Shown: positions 11,501 to 26,500 of the stretch, in pieces | Position numbering within the stretch: position 1 is the first letter of the stretch | How the letters are laid out: every line of letters starts with the position of its first letter | Source: Siphonodentalium dalli | Taxonomy: Eukaryota > Mollusca > Scaphopoda > Gadilida > Siphonodentaliidae | DNA length: 64,000 nt | Assembly (NCBI GenBank): GCA_032622095.1 | Contig: CP136066.1 | Span: 151,170,224-151,234,223 of the forward strand | Reading direction: 5' to 3' | The notes under the pieces: generated by a model | Told to the model about the DNA's origin: nothing | Database searches by the model: none | The model's input: the letters and a program-made list of their open reading frames with translations, nothing else | Position numbers and translations under genes: made by a program

Positions 11501-14500
11501 CTGATATCTTTAGAAAATATAGAAAAGAATGAATGATGAAATTGACAGGCATGAAATATTGCCGAAATTTGTGTCCTAGGTTCCCAGGCCTGTTTTAGCT
11601 ACTTACAATCAACCATCAGTATTCTGTGAATGAGTGGAAAGGCTCCCCCTTGCCAGAACGAATAACATCCATCAACCAGCTTGTTTGTTCGTCCCTGGAA
11701 TCCGCCTTCATACGGCATCTGCTTGTAAGCTGTCCATCGCTGAAAATCAGTATATGTATAACTCATTGTCTCAATTAAAGTCCAGAGTATTTATGGTCTT
11801 ACCCAGAACTAACTGCAACAGAATTCTTTTTGCAGGAATATGTAAATAAACAACATAATAAACAAATTATTCAAAATCAACTGACATTCAATGAGTTAAT
11901 AATGAAAATAAGAATGAAATTGATCTATTTTTACATGTACTTGTCGATAATAGTTGTTTAATACAGACTTTAAATTTTTTATTTTTTTTCGGATGAATTA
12001 TATTTAAAAACCTTGAGTCACTTTAAGAATACTCTACCTACATCACTGATTTGTTCAGTATACTAAAAGCTGCTACTGGGCAATAAACATGCCAGAAGAA
12101 GGAACAAGTGGTGTGAACATGTTAACTTTATTGCAGTTCTCATTGTACCATTGCAAACTTGTGCAATAATGTTAACCAGTTCACACATGTTGTCGTTCTG
12201 ACTATATATTATTCTTCATTGTTATTTCATTAAAGGTAAGTCAAGAAAGGGTCATAACTCCGCTAACAATGAGTGGACCAAACAAAAATTCACCTGTATT
12301 TTCATGTAACCCTTAAACCAAATTTGAAAACAATCTGGTAAATGAAACTAAAGTTATCATCTGGAAACCAAAGTAATTGGCAAATTCTAAGTCGACAAAG
12401 ACCATAACACCAGGTAAAAATGGGCTTACTAAACCCATATTCAAACATGACCTGTTTTGTCATGTGGGTAATTCATATACCAAATTTGAAAACAATAAAA
12501 TAACATAAACTAAAGTTATCAACCAGAAACCAAAATAATCAGCAAATTCCAAGTCGAGAAGTACCACAATTGAAATGCGACCTCACCCATATTCGAACTT
12601 GTCATGTGCCCCTAACCAATAAGCTCACATACCAAATATTGTTAAATTTCATTATTTATTTCTGAAGATATCATCAGTAAACCATATGGGATGGACTTGC
12701 GAATGCATGCACAGACACCAGTGATTTCTATAAAATATACAAGAAATATTTACCAGCAACTGGGACAGATCAGCTAGTTTTGTTCGTCCCAAGAGTGTAA
12801 GAGCAGCAATTCCGCAGAAGGAGTACCCACCATGAGCCTCCATACCTGGACACCCACCAAATCCGCCCTCGTATGTCTGACAACTGGAACAAACATGAGT
12901 TAAAATAGTGTTTAATCATGCTTCAGGGCGAAATTTTGAACATGCGTCACTAAATTCACCCTGCAAATGACACACACACTATTTCAAGTACATTATCTGA
13001 AACAAAACATTGCTTAATTAACCATAGCATCATGCCTTCCTAATAATTGCTGGCACAGAAAATAAGTGCAAGACTGAATTAAATTAACTTAAATCCTTCA
13101 CCGCAATAAGTGTACAATACATGCTCAAATTTTTGAAAGTTATTAATCAGACTCAAGCAAGTCAAGGTCGGTTGATTCAGAAGGTACCTCCGCGGAATTG
13201 AACTGGAACAGTTAGTGTCAGGTATTATCAGTATCCATGTCCGCCATGGCTAACTATATAATGATTAATCGACTTTAATCACATGCACTATGTCTAGTGC
13301 ATGCTGTTCTTATTATGACAGCTTATCATGGGATGTATAACCATTGAGGTAGATCAAAGGTTGCCGACAAAATTAATTCAATGTCACACTTGACACACCA
13401 TGTACATTACAATCACGTGATCGCAGGCAACCATGCTTGCAATGGAACTACAAAGGTTCTGACAATTTGGCTCGGATAACTCATTGTTGCAGTGAATATA
13501 CATGGTGTTAGAACAATTTACTTTAACCTCAATGATGCTACAGCGCATGCATGTTTTCTGAGGTGTTCAGTCCGTCACGCTGCTAGTTTTTATTTCGCTT
13601 GCGCTATGGTGCTGAAGCGCGCCTCAAAATCGAAGGACTGAGAAAAAAGAAAAAAAAGTCTTAACCCTTTACCCAACAAAACGGCCAAAACCGGCCAAAT
13701 AAAGCTTCAACAGCCTAAAATATCTTGGCTCTGTCTCAATAGAACCATACACATATGGGTATCATTGGAACCGGCTCCTTGACCACATTGTGATAGTTAC
13801 AGTTATGCCCTGTGCCAATGCATTCTCTTATATATGCGAGTCGACCATAGGTCGCCTCGCATATATAAGAGAATGCATTGGCCTAAAAAAAATCTTTTTT
13901 TAACACTTTTTACCATTTTTTCTTACATTCTTTAACAATTTTATAATTTTTAATGTGTTAAGCCAATGCATTCTCTTATATATGCGAGGCGACCTATGGT
14001 CGACTCGCATATATAAGAGAATGCATTGGCACAGGGCCCTTCTGTTGGGTAAAGGGTTAACAAAGAGAACTCAAATTGGGCTGCAGGAAAGGGCATAGTT
14101 AGTTTTCAATGTTTTCCTATCTTCCGCTCTTTTCTTCTCAGCTCTTTCAAGCTTGGTTTCTTTGGATCTGTAACTTCTGAAAGAGTTCTGTCCTCCCAGG
14201 TAAATATCCCCAGACCCCTAATAGATGAGAAGAGATAAAACTAGAGGTGTGACTGTCCCAATGGGACTACGGATACCCCCCTGTTTTTAAAATACTAAGA
14301 TGTTTCACATGTCAGTAAACATTTAGTTAAAATAATCAAATAACAGTTCCCATTGCAGGTGTACAACCATAATCCTAATCTTAAACCTATTGACCAAAAA
14401 ATGTAGGAATAAAAGCTTGGACAAAATTATGTATGTTGCGAAAAAAATTATAAGTCGAAAAAGGGGAATAACTCCACACAAAATATGTCGGACAGACGTC

Positions 14501-17500
14501 ATAATCGCAGGTGCACAGGTTCCCATGGTACTAAATATCAGTGCCAAGATTAAAAAACATTGACCGAAAATTGTAGGAATTAAAGCTCGGACAAAATTAT
14601 GCATGTTGCAAAAAAAAATTCTAAGTCGAAAAAGGGGGATAACTCCACCAAAAAATGTTGGACAGACGTCATAATCGCAGGTGCACAAGTTCCCATGGTA
14701 CTAAATATCTGTGCCACGTTTTAAAAAAATTGACCGAAAAATGTAGGAATAAAAGCTCGGACAAACGTATACATGTTGCGAAAATTTTCTAAGTCGAAAT
14801 AGGGGGGATAACTCCACCAAAAAAAGTCCAACAGACTTCATAATCGCAGGTGCACAGGTTCCCATGGTGGTTGATGTCTGTGCCAAGTTTCACGGAAATT
14901 GATCAAAAAACGACTGAGAAAAACTCCGGACAAATTTGTGTCCACGGACGGACGACGGACGGACGGACGGACAAGCTGACTCCAGTATACCCCCCCTAAC
15001 TTCGTTGCGGGGGGTATAAAAAAAAAACTTGACTATTAGAGTGGGTTTCTGAAACCAGAATCTGCATATCTATCACTAATCTCACTACAATTTCGAAAAA
15101 AATTATTTTCAGCTGAATCAAAAAAGAAATGAAGACATGGTGCATCGGCGTGTATCGTCTAATTCTACCACAGAAACTGATCGTAGGACTCCACATCTCA
15201 TGTCATTCTACAATAAGTTACTTTGTGGTCAAATACTACTACATGTATTCACAATGATGCACCATGTTTTATTTCTTTAATCAACAAATAAGTGCATGCT
15301 TACCTGACAATCCACTCAGCTGTGCCGTCAAACATACCATCTGTGACTATGTTTGCTATTTTAGCAACACTCAGGGCACAGTATGCACCTCTGTAATAAA
15401 CATGATAATATAAATCAACTTTGATATTTTCAAGTAAATTCTCAACATTTTTGAAATTGTTCAAACCAATTCAGAGTTAAAGTGATGTGAAACACATCCA
15501 GAGATCAGACTTGGGAGACATCTTCTCCCTAAATTGTGTCACTTCTCCCTATTTTTGTCCCATTTTCCAATATGCATGTCCCAACATCATATTTACTGTT
15601 TATAATGGAGTTCTTTCGCTATAATGATTTTATAAAATAATGGAGAATTAAATAATAATTGCTATAAAGTTTAAAGATGACCTATCTCTTCCGGGTCACA
15701 ATTACAACAACAAATAAATTTTTATAAATCCTGATTACAAGACTACAAATAGCTATTTTGTGAATAAAATACAGATGAAACTGAAGACTGGGTATATTAT
15801 TTGTCAATAAAAGCATAATAAAGTGGTTTATTTTGATCATAAGATTGTGGTTAATCTATAGTCGAATTACAATTTTTCGTGATTGAGGGTGCTAACAAAA
15901 TAGATAGCTTTTGGCATGCTCTGAACATTTCCGCACGGATTTATGTTATAAAAATATCCCCAAAAAATGTCCCGCGGATATGATGAGAAATTCTAAATAA
16001 AATTTATAATAATTGATAGAAACATTTCTGGACAAGTGTCCTCGATTCATATCTATTATTAAACTTTCTGGGAAGATGTAGACCATCTTTAAGGAATAAC
16101 TATTCTGTCGTCACTAAACATTGCAATTAAAAACTGTTTTTCACCAATGCAAATATGCTGTTAATTGAATGAGTTTTCAGTACCTTATATCAACCTCTCC
16201 ATCATCATGCATTTTAAAACCTTTATCCGGTGCCTTCATCTTCATAACAAACGAATGTAGAGTTTCTCTGCAAAAAAACCCAAATAAATAGATATAAATG
16301 ACTGGCATACTGCTTACTTAACAATCACTTGCATAGTCAAGGTGCGGACTGCTTTTAGCATTCAAGATGTGTTCTGATTAAATAAAGGCACATGGCAGTT
16401 ACGCTCCAAAATAAACATAATAATATTCTCTTTGAAATTTTTCCCAGTATAGAAATAGGTTGATAAATACCTGAACTATCTTTCTACGAGCACTTTATGT
16501 CCCAGAAATGTGCATTGAAGTCATAATAAAAGGTCGCTGACAAAATGTCATCCGACGAAGGTGGCAGGGAGGAGTTAATTACACCAATATGATACAAAGT
16601 ACATATTCACTAAATATGTTGCACATCTGCAATGTATCAGTAACAATTACCTGAAGTTTTAGTTACATGAGATACAAATTGTAAAATGTTCTAAGCCGAG
16701 AAACGGTCATTACAATGTAACTCTAAATTGAAACATAAAGCAGTTTCCGTCAACACAATACCTGTTACACATCTGCCATTTGTCATTAACAAAGTCATGA
16801 AGTTTTATGTCAATAGGATAGGAACTGTAGGAGCAGTTGATTTCACATTAAGGCACCCAAGTTCATATTCACTTTTTTTTTAGGTAAATAGGATACAAAC
16901 TGTATGAGCAGTCATTTCACCAAATTTTAGAAAGGGTCAGTAAAATAAAAACATTTTCTGTCAACACAATACCTGTTGCACATCTGTAATGTGTCAGTTA
17001 CAATGTCCTGAAGTTTTAGGTAAATACTATACAAACTGTAGGAGATGATTTCAGTTAAGTTACCAAAATCCTTCATCATGCTTTGCAAACTTTCTTGGCC
17101 TCAGAAATGTTAAATTAACTTTGGATGGCCTAACCTGTTTATTATATTATATGCTTCCTCTGTTTGCAGTATGCACAGCGCATTGACAGCAGCGTAAGTC
17201 GGAGCCAGATGTGCCTCTTGTCCAGGTCCACCTGTTTAAGAATAAAAATTCATAAGGATGGTTAAGTCAGGGTTTTTGCCAGAGGGGCAGTGGGTCCCTT
17301 TCAGTGTCCATTTCTCCAAGCCCATATTCCTCCTCAAGACACATTTCCCTACCAGAATTCAGAATATCCAAAAAGTTCAACATCATTGAAATAAGCTATG
17401 CATTTCATTCTACCTGATTATGCCCTAAATTACTCCTAATGACATCGCAAAATATAAACAATCCTGTTCACAATATATCAACCGGGGAAGGATGATCAGG

Positions 17501-20500
17501 AATATTTCATGGCATAACAATGTTCTTTGTGAATTTAGTCAAGTCAGACATAGAAATTAATTGAATGGTCGGTCGGGATAGTGGAAATGCGGATATAATT
17601 TGCTTAGGCCTAAACACACAATTACATTCCGTGATTGTATTTACTTGTAACAATAGATGTTCAAAATTTGGGCTGATTTACTAAATATAAGGTATTTGCA
17701 GTTAGTTGCATGGACTGATATTTCTCCTGGTTGGGCCATTATTAAAATATTTGTTTGCACCCACCCGACCTACTGGCCAACCTACAAAGACACCTACCCA
17801 AATTATTTTTTGTTCCTCTCAAAAAAGGCCACCTTTTTTTTATTTAATGGTTTACGTATCTCACTTGCGACCTCTAAAAAGGCCCGCAGATAAAAAAAAG
17901 AAGGACAAAAATGTTTTGTTATTTTATTTCTGCCTCCGTCCTGCGATATTATCTATTCATCTCAAACCAGAGCGACTCGTCATCCCATATTGTTACAACT
18001 CCGTCGATAAAAATTAAAACCCCATCGGTGAATGAAAGAAACAGAATATTAAAGTCACAACATATCAGTGTTTGAAAACTTCCAAGTGCTGTTAATTTTA
18101 CTGGTATGGTATTTTTCACTCTGCCCTTGCCGAAAAGCTGGACAGGACACTTCTTGAATTACATTATTCATATATAATTGACAATAAAATGTTAACTTTC
18201 TTTATGCCAGGCAACCTAATGTTTCCCATAAGATAAACATCTTTCATATTAATCAGAGTCAATTTCTCAGAATAAAATGCAGAATCTGACATTTTAAGTG
18301 TTATCTCCAAGCAGTCCTACCTAACATGTCATAATCAGACTCAAGGTGCAATAGATGACTCCTGTTGAGTTTTAAATGTCAATCAATGTAACCATTTACA
18401 TCAGTAAGTATTTCTCAACTCAGGGATCAGGTTGCATTGATTTAGTTTAGGTGGAACCAAGTTCACAAAATAGTAATATTGAAAGAATCAACACCAAATG
18501 TAGCACTTGACATTCTTCATTCAGGTAATTTTAACATACATGTTTACCAATCTGAAAAATAAATATTTGAATTTGGTGGTTTTTTTCTTCTTTTATTTTC
18601 CTGATTCGAACCGAGTAAGCCAAGAGGCAAAAAATCTGTAAACCATTTTATTTTTTTTAAAAGGCCTTAATTAGCAATACTCTTATAGTAGGAATCACAG
18701 TGACACTGCACTAGAGTTATAGGATTGTAACAGAACCGATGTTGTGAGGCCACACATAGCTTTTAATATAATAATGTACCAGACTGATAGAATTTCAGTA
18801 CTTCTAGATAATTCTTATGCTTACCTGCAAAACCTCCTGATGGACACTGACATTTTGCAAGAAAGTTTGCCACCCTGAAAGTATTACATAAAGTTTTAAA
18901 AGATGAGAGTTCCTACATTTTTGTACAAGTTAGCCTTTCTATACTTTCTACACTAAATACTCATTGATGAGTTAACCCTTTCTGTAAAAGCCGGATTATA
19001 GTGTGCCTGTCATTTGCAGAATGAGGTCACCAAAGGGTGAATTTAGTGACACTATCCTGCATAGCAGGCTAGCATGACCAAATTCACCATGGCCTCATCT
19101 GCTATGGGAGACATAGATTCTGCTTGAAGTTCCCAAATGGTGAATATTGTGATGTACACCCATTGGGAACCTCGATTATTCAATGCGTCGTTTGCCAATT
19201 TGGGGATATAGAGAAACTAAACTAAAAAATAAATAGAATCTATATGTGAAGAAGTTTCTGTAGAAATTTGATAATAAAGAAACTTTCCAGAGAAGATGAA
19301 GCCTGAGCAGAATGAGGTCCCCAGAGGGTGAATTTAGTGATGCTATCCTGCTATGCAGGATACCATCACTAAATTCACCCTCTGTGGACCTCAATCTGCA
19401 AATGACAGGCACACTATAATCAGACTTGTGTCTGTACTAAATAATCATTGATGAGACAGAGCAGTTCCCTTAGGAAATGTTCAGATAATAACTTAATATT
19501 ATTTGAACATTCCCATCAATGAATATAAATCCTTCTGCACTTGTATTATCTTTTCATCTGTCTTATATTACCTGAACATCCATCCAAACAAGTAGTAGAC
19601 CATTCCAATGTATTATTTTATAAGTAAATGGGAGAGTCCATTTAGTAAGGTCACACAAAGTTTATTATTTGTTTCTCGGACACTTTTTTTCTCAAAATGA
19701 TGATGCGATGGAAAACGTGGTCAAAATGTACAAAATGGGCCAAATATCGGAATCCCGCTCATAAACGTACATTCTTATTAACATAAATGTACTCATAATT
19801 TTGAAGATTAAACAAAGAGAAAGCAGTGCGTGAAGCTGTTAAATAGTTTCATGTCAAGATAACACAATAATACATTCTGGACAGTCGCCACATTATTCCA
19901 TTTCCGTTTCCAGAATTGCAATGAATACAAATGTAAAAAGTATTCAGGTCCCGAACATTCTGTTTGAATTATTATTTTTTTTATGACTTCAATGTGCCTT
20001 TCTGGGATATATCATTGTAATAGAAAGGTAGTTTAGGTACTTATCGACATATTTTGATACATGTATCAGTTAAAATTCAAAAGTGAATAATATAATGCAC
20101 CCAGGGCCGATAAGGTTCGGGGTGATTTATGTGGTTCTTTGATCCTGTCATCCGGCAGACATTCCGGTTTTTCGGTACGATCCGTTCCGTATCGGCCGAA
20201 CTTAAAGTCCGCATTTTACATCCGCCCGGAATGCTGCCTGTAACTGGAAAATCAAGTCACTCTTGAATTATACGTATCGCGCTCCCTCCCTCCCCCCTTG
20301 GAGCTCCATGCCCCGCTTTGTTCGGCGTCCCGAAGTGGCGCGCCATATTCATTGTTTTGGGCCTGTGGCCCTGTTTGTTTGCATCTCGTTGCTGCTGTTT
20401 GTTTTCCCTTTCAGGTGCTGTGTCATCAGTGCCATTGCCACGTTGGTGCGTCCTGCAGGGGTAACAGTGGTGTTACCCGCCCATACCACGGTGCTTAGCC

Positions 20501-23500
20501 ATAGGGAGTTGGGTTGTCAGTGGTCTCTCCTGCCATTCCTGCGTCGCACTCGTTGGGCTTCTCCCTGTTGGCCGTGTGTGCTTATTGCTTAGGGCGCCTC
20601 ATAGCACTTCTTGGGCGCCGGCTCCGAATCGTACTGTAGCTCGTCGGGCCATGCTCATGCCTGCGCTGTACAGCAGTATTTCTTCAGCGTTCTCTGCTTC
20701 GGCTTCTCGTCAGAGCTGAGGCTCTGCTTAATTGGTTTCCATGCGTATGGGCTATCTGCAGGACAAGCTTATAATGTTACATTAAAGCTGAGATCATTCC
20801 CCACTCATGTGTTGTCGTTTAAATATCCCATGCGATAAGAGTGTTTTCTCCGTAGTGCATAAACAATCAATGCAGTAGTGGCAGGGCTGTCACTGGTGGG
20901 GGTAGTGTTTCTTGGATCTGAGTGATCACATAATGTATTTTGGAGCGCAAACCGCCATGAATAAATAAGCTTTGATGACTAAAAACTTGTTGATTAGTTC
21001 ACTTAATGAATGTTCGGAAAATAAAAAGACAATATGACTAAATGACTAAATATGAATAATGTCTTCTGCACTTTATTATAAAAACAACCCTCCAAATCAA
21101 TACTAGAATAATTTCAATGCATACTTTTAAAACTGAATACATGTATGTCCAAATTGTAATTTCAAAACATTAAATGACCATAGGTCGTCGGTTGAACTTA
21201 TTATCTGAACATATCCCTCCAATGAATAGGAATCCTTAAGTTCTACACTTGTTATGTTTGTTTGTTTCTCTATCGTCTGATCATAATTCCTAAACATCCC
21301 TCCAAATGAATAATAGACCATTCCAGCTGAACATTCTGGTGTATTCTGTGGAAGAATCCATTCAGTTATGAAAGGCTTAAACCTGTATCAGATAGGGCTA
21401 CACCCCCACCTCAGTGGAGCTTGGATCTGAATTTGATGACATCAGTGTATTATATGAAATTTACACCATCCATGATCATGCTACAGCATAACATTTGTTC
21501 AGCATACACTCTCTATTCTATATATGTATAGTATTTAATTTAACATGTACAGTTCTCCTGGCGATTAATGCAAAAGTGAATGTGTCAAAGAACCCACCAT
21601 AAGATTTGTATTAATTAGCCAGACAGTGACGAAATTAGGCTACAATTACCATGCAGACGTGCATGTTTCGTACTGTAAGAACAACGTACCGCGAAAAATA
21701 TGTATACCTATTATGCGACATGTCAAACTGGTTCTGTTCATACTATGTGTTAACGGGAGACTTGTACCGGGGCGGTACATATTGTATATATACCAGCATT
21801 ACCATTACCACCAACTACTTTTTGTAAATATCTCTTCTGTTTCTCAATGTTCTAATGGAACCAGAGAAATAAACAATTGCTGCAGATTACTCACTGTGAA
21901 GCGACATCTTCAGGAATGTTTTCAGCTAACAGTTCTAGACTGTGTAGAATCCAATAGCACAACCATGGTCTACTTGCATCTAAACACTGCAAAGAAATAA
22001 GTAATCATTGTTTTAAAGGGACCCAAGGCACCTGCAGTGGGTAAATGTGCTAAACTTATCAAACTAATTGCATAGTAAAACAACACGTTATCAAGTTACC
22101 TCGCTGCAACCTTACAATTAAGCAAAACGTTCAAAACATACTTATGCTATTTCGTACCAAAATAATAAAAGTTTATAAGGGTATTATAGATCCCCTTTTG
22201 TGAATAGAAAGAAATAAACCATGTAGTTCAGTGTGTAACATATCTTTGCCAGGAATATGTTTCTGGACATTTCCCCACTTGGTTTCTTTCATTTCGCATT
22301 CCCATTTTGGTAAAATGCTCCCTGCAGTTTCGTTTTGCAACGTAACACATACGCTGTCAACTTCTAGACTAAAGTAGTTTGTAACATCAATTGTTGTGCA
22401 TCATCATATGTATACTCCTTAAATTTGGGTAATGTACATTGATGTAGTTTAATTAATATAGTTCATGGAAATTAAAGTTAAACTGGAACATGGAAGTTGA
22501 ATTGATTTGTATGTCAGACTGGATAATTCCAAACAAAAAGACCAAATACAGGAAGTGCCTCTGCGAGAGCAAAAATGCTTTCGCAATAGCCTCTGACGAG
22601 ACCGATTTTTAGCCCTACAAAAAAGCCAGTACTGATCATCGCTTTCTTCTGATTGTTATTTTAAAAACATCTTTGAGTGTCTGTTTTGTCAATTTAAAAA
22701 CCCACTTGCATTTATTTTGAAATTTTGGCAAGTGTCAGTACGAACGATAACATAGTTTATACTAAATGAACGAGTCTTAGACTCTAATCTACAGGTAGCG
22801 TGTGCTGCATTTTATGTAGGATGCCGTTAAATTCAATGAAACAATATTCTTCAAAAAATCAACAAAAACCACATGGTACTATCAAAGTAATCTAGAATTA
22901 TACATAAGTGGCTTGCACTTGTCTTCCAATCCCAATGCCAATTTGTATTTTAATACTTATAGGTAATATAATATGTTTAAACAAAGTTAAAAACCTTACC
23001 TGGTATGATTCTGATAAATTACGCAATCCCTTCCATAGAAATTTTCTGTGTAATTCTCTGTCCAGAAGAGGAATGCTGAAATAAATGCTTATTGATTGCA
23101 AGCCTGAATTTAGTGTGTCTGACATTTTCAGAATGAGGTCCCCATACTCCCCAATGTGGGAATTTAGTGATGACGCTATCCCGCACGGCAGGTTAGCATC
23201 ACCAAATTCACTCTCTGGGGACCTCATTCTTCTTAGACCTTATCTTATGGGAAGTATCTATAGTCTCAAATTATTATTGTATTAGTGACTTTTTCCCTTC
23301 TGTTGAGTTTCTAAATCCCCTAATTTTTAGAAGATAAAATGCATAATCGTGGTGACTAATAGGTGAACATCATCAACTTCAATCTGGTCCTAGGTATCCC
23401 ATAGCAGTTGAGACCTAATCAGATTGAGTTTACCAGAGGGTGAATTTGATAATCCTGGCCCGCTGTGTGCGATAGCGTCACTAAATTCACCCTCTGAGGA

Positions 23501-26500
23501 CCTCATTCTGCAAATGTCAGACACACTAAATTCAGACTTGATTTATTGTAGTAATTAAAGATGTAATATCCCTTCCCAGAAAACAAGCAAAATTTATATG
23601 CAATTCCTAATGTTTGTATTCATATTTGCAAACAATACATAAGAAAAAATATGGTGTGACATGCATGTTTATTTAATTTAAATTCTTTTCAATGAATGAT
23701 AGTTTTTCTGAGTCACATAGCCATATTGAATGATAATATGAGAGTATCTGGATGATATGAGAGTATCTGGCCACTACATGTTAAGGTAAGAAAAATTCAG
23801 ATGGGGAGTGAGATGATCAGGGTGGGCAACAAAATGCACGTTTCAAGGTTTGCTTCACTATATACAGAATATAAGTTTCACTTTTCAGATGATAAATAAA
23901 GCACAATGAAATGAAGCAATAGCTCTATATAAATGCCCCATAATAAATATTATTGAGCTGAATTGCAGACATGTTGCATCATCTCCTTATTTAGAATATG
24001 AGCGCACCTTTTACGATTACTCTACAACTCTACAAGTATTAGGCATGTGACGTAATTATCAATAGGTTAGAAGAAAATACTAATTATAGTTTAATAAACT
24101 GAATATCTTTGCAAATACAATTCTATTTTGTATACTTGTTCTGTCTGACCATTCCCCATTATGAAGTAACGTACACTAGTATAGTTTGATTTTGAACATA
24201 CAATGTTTGATCAGTTAAGATGCGAGACGATAAGGCATAGTTTATTCGATACCTTCATGAAACTGTAGTTAAGCATTCCGGGTTGTGGCTTGTATGAATA
24301 AGTGAATATTAATTGCTTTTGAAGGAAGCTTTTGATTGGTCAAGCAATGCATTCTTCATTGCGCAAGTAATTTCATTGGCTCACTTGCTTCCGTTTGAAA
24401 TAATTTTAACCATGAGAGTACCCAGACCGTAAGTTGATTGAAATGAATCACAGTCTACATGTAGTTTTAACAAGACTGGGTGTGCAGATGGATTCAAATG
24501 GAAATTTCAAAATGGATGCTGGCAGTCATGTTTCTTTGACGAAATTTCAAAACAATTTACGGCTCCCATCTAGAGGTCACTCCAAAGATCCATATGAACT
24601 TCAAATTATGAAGTGTTTGGCATTGATACACTGTGGCCTGTATGGTGTGCCAAAGGAAATTGTTGATCAACGCACAAATGGACGAAGGATGCCAACCCAT
24701 GGCAATAGCTCAAACTTTACTTTGATGAGCTAACCATACCTGGCATCATTCTGATAACCAAGTGGTCTAATATGGCATACTCACTCTGTGTCTGGAGCAA
24801 TCCGGTTAACAAATGAACTAAAATGTCTTGAAACTGACTCCTCAACATCTCTCTGCAAGAAAAATCATTGTCTTGTGTGTTTTTAAGTGCAAGGACCTAA
24901 CCTCTTCACTGCCTCTTCATGTTATAATGGCCGTTGACGTTCTGTCCATTTTGCAGTGGAAATTGGAATAATATAATGAGATGTTGCGAATGCCATACAA
25001 CTGACTTCATTCAAAGGCAATTATCATACACACTACCAGAACATAATACATTGTGAGTATCCATTATGAATGATGGCCACCTGCTAATGCGTTGAAGTAG
25101 GTCCGCACTTAGTACTTAATAATAATATGGACATAAGGCAGATAACATGACATTTTAGGTCCGTACTTGCATATTCAGTACAGACGTATAGCAGCCAAGG
25201 GGCTAATGTGAAATTATATATGTGTTAGAAATTAAGGTTTCAGTACTTGTTGTCTCCAGATATGGAAGCCCTATTATAAGCTTTCAGCCAAGGACATAAT
25301 CTAAACAAAATTTTAAATGATTTACTGGATTGAGTTTACATAAGGCAACATGACTGAAATGAGTTTTCCCCTGATCTAAGTAGATTTAGTTGCTATATGA
25401 CGAAAGGATCATATGTTGAAAAATCCATATTTTTGCTTTTAAGCTTGCATCAAAGTTTTTTATTACTTTTAACGAAAGAAAAAAAAAATCCCCATGATAT
25501 CCCAAGTCACCAATAAAAATGGAATCCTTGCTTTCAAGTACCAAGAATGACAGATTCCATGAAACTATTTCATTGATATAAAAGTGGTATGATATCAGTG
25601 TTTCTCAGTAATATATAAACATATCTCGGTACATGTAGGTATGTAAAAATTGCATTTTTGTCAGTTGTTATGTGTATTTGGACACAGCGTTTACAGACTT
25701 GAATTTGGGGGAATATAAAGGCCTATCTATATCTCAGTCTTAAAATTAATAATAATCAATACATTTATATAGCGCATTCCAAAGTAAATTAGTTTCAATG
25801 CACTTAACATCATCAATACCCTGCCATAGGGCATTGGTTACCCATCCTTGCTTATGAGGAAGCAATCTGAGCAGCTATAATGAGCGCATAGGATACCATA
25901 CTGACAATATCCATAAACTCCCGATCGGATACTGGGTTAAAGGGCGAGTCCCCCATGACAACAGTGTTCGACTTTCAACGACAGAGAGTGGGATTCGATC
26001 ATATGACGTTTTAACACCATGACATTACGAGTCAAGCAAGCTAACCACTGGACCACCGCCACTCAAGAAATTTTTAGTCAAAAAAGCTGCCGACAAAGGC
26101 CCTCATTTGACAGCAACGCAGTAAATTATAAAAATGTACATGATGTGACAAACTTATAAGATATAGCTTATTTTGTGATTTATTAGCTAACTAGCTTACT
26201 ACTAGATTTCAAAATGACCTACCCAATCATAACTGTATCAGTCAAATGGACCAAATTCAGAAATTTATAATCAGACTTGCAGATATGATAAGAGTCCTCG
26301 TTCCAGTGAGTTAGCATCATAACAGAAATTTGTCAGCATTGACTGTGAGTGTGAAGTGGCAGCAGCCAGCACTTTAGTCGGATTCCTTATGTCATTTTGC
26401 ATTTTTGGTTTGTTAAAAGCGATCTGAAAACGGATTATGTATGCCTAGTAGGTGTGTTTTCAGGATTGACTTGTTTCCATTCTTGAATTTTGGCGGGTCG

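Noticed and set aside
14940-15018. Rho-independent-like terminator hairpin
   Set aside because: The strong CCCCCC/GGGGGG hairpin followed by A-rich sequence is the end of a dispersed element in an intron of a eukaryotic gene, so a bacterial terminator reading is inappropriate.
20263-20592. 109-codon frame in the GC-rich island
   Set aside because: GC-rich sequence favours long frames by chance; no recognisable family or start context. Kept only as a compositional anomaly.
24434-24733. 99-codon open frame on the plus strand
   Set aside because: It lies over repeat family P (the same phrases as 845-1910 and 63780-64000) and shows no domain or splice support.
24722-24852. Alternative 118-nt exon in another frame at the FNTB VEESV exon
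   Set aside because: The frame is open and has possible splice sites, but only the shorter exon in the other frame matches FNTB and fits the phase of both neighbours.
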